Origin: Allomuricauda sp. M10
Lineage (GTDB): Bacteria > Bacteroidota > Bacteroidia > Flavobacteriales > Flavobacteriaceae
Length of the DNA stretch: 64,000 bases
Direction of reading: 5' to 3'
Assembly: GCF_020782875.1 (NCBI RefSeq)
Contig: NZ_JAJGBN010000003.1
Location: forward strand, 186,001-250,000
Part shown: one piece after another, positions 63,555 through 64,000 of the stretch
How positions within the stretch are numbered: the stretch's first letter is position 1
How the letters are laid out: every line of letters starts with the position of its first letter
Made by a program: the position numbers and the translations under genes
The notes under the pieces: model-generated
What the model was told of the DNA's origin: nothing
The model's database searches: none
What the model saw: the letters and a program-made list of their open reading frames with translations, nothing else

Positions 63555-64000
63555 CCTTTTAAGGCTTGGTGCATAACTCTTTGCGGGAAAGGGATTTCGA
63601 TTCCGGCAGCATCAAAGCGTAACTTGGTTTGCTCGATCACATAAAAATGGGCGGCCCAGAAAACATCATTGTTCGCCCAAAAGCGTAGGGTCAGATCTAC
63701 GGAACTATCACCCAATGCACCAACGTATACTTCCGGGGCGGGTTCAGTGTTGATATTTGGATTTTCGGCACAGATTTCCAAAAGAATTTCTTTTGCTTCC
63801 TTGATGTTAGAGCCATACCCGATTCCAACATCAATTTTATCGCGACGGGTGCTTTCCATATTAAAATTAATAATGTTGCCGTTGGACAATTGCCCGTTCG
63901 GAAGAATGGCTATCTGGTTGCCAAAAGTGCTCAATTTTGTATTGAAAATGGATATTTCCTTTACAGTGCCATCAATGCCTTGAGCAGAAATAAAATCGCC
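63551..64000 (-). CDS. mechanosensitive channel, MscS family (C-terminal part; 5' end outside the window)
   Basis: 150 codons, open on the reverse strand to the window edge. It starts within GDFISAQGIDGTVKEISIFN, the beta-domain stretch of MscS channels just after the pore helix, continues with FGNQIAILPNGQLSNGNIIN and ends with the C-terminal alpha/beta domain (VGIGYGSNIKEAKEILLEIC, EVYVGALGDSSVDLTLRFWA). It releases solutes on osmotic downshock. The promoter and pore are beyond the edge. Convergent with tsaB; the two stop codons overlap. Confidence 0.93.
   Translation of the reverse strand, partial: GDFISAQGIDGTVKEISIFNTKLSTFGNQIAILPNGQLSNGNIINFNMESTRRDKIDVGIGYGSNIKEAKEILLEICAENPNINTEPAPEVYVGALGDSSVDLTLRFWANNDVFWAAHFYVIEQTKLRFDAAGIEIPFPQRVMHQALKG

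Overview
The window looks like a chromosome segment of a marine-type member of the Flavobacteriaceae (Bacteroidota), close in style to Muricauda/Allomuricauda. The genus is an inference; the family is well supported. The evidence is: (i) upstream elements of the TTTG/TTG – about 18-21 nt – TAnnTTTG kind used by the Bacteroidota primary sigma factor; (ii) the type IX secretion / gliding protein SprA; (iii) an alternative complex III operon fused to an aa3-type oxidase operon; (iv) mostly absent Shine-Dalgarno sequences. No insertion sequence, phage, CRISPR array or obvious island is visible, and composition looks even throughout. Most of the window is core genome.

Layout. 1-9.8 kb: a DUF2723 multi-pass membrane protein cut by the window edge, tRNA-Gln(TTG), a two-subunit molybdenum hydroxylase (IorAB type), a TerC-family membrane protein, a membrane-anchored class III nucleotide cyclase, a GNAT acetyltransferase and a propionyl/acetyl-CoA synthetase. 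9.9-13.3 kb: a 1133-residue secreted multidomain protein (PA14, thrombospondin type 3 repeats, C-type lectin, HYR, Ig-like). 13.5-18.1 kb: the rimP-nusA-infB translation/transcription operon behind a leader hairpin. 18.2-18.5 kb: a SPOR-domain protein.

18.8-30.4 kb is the respiratory core. actABCDEF (alternative complex III, quinol:electron acceptor oxidoreductase) is followed directly by ctaC and ctaD (oxidase subunits II and I), so the genes for a quinol-to-oxygen supercomplex are contiguous. The rest of the oxidase set lies about 18 kb away at 48.1-53.3 kb: heme O synthase, two subunit III paralogues, subunit IV, a cysteine-less thioredoxin-fold protein, SCO, DUF420 and a 70-residue CxxC membrane protein.

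Between these lie a GIN-domain protein, ruvB, a TsdA-type thiosulfate dehydrogenase, queG, a GPH/SLC45-type transporter and the block maeB-ruvA-sprA-gcvH-vanZ-like-tonB (36.3-48.0 kb).

53.4-62.9 kb is an efflux cluster ordered permease-permease-adaptor-ATPase-permease-permease-adaptor-TolC: one ATPase for four MacB/FtsX-type permeases, probably from duplication of a permease-permease-adaptor module. It is followed by tsaB, apparently expressed from its own promoter as a near-leaderless mRNA, and, convergently, the C-terminal part of an MscS channel cut by the right edge. I found no clearly undescribed system. The most interesting signals are the helix-hairpin-helix domain on ActC, the rimP leader hairpin, the palindromes at the ctaB and gcvH promoters, the cysteine-less SCO-neighbour protein and the tail of the large surface protein.
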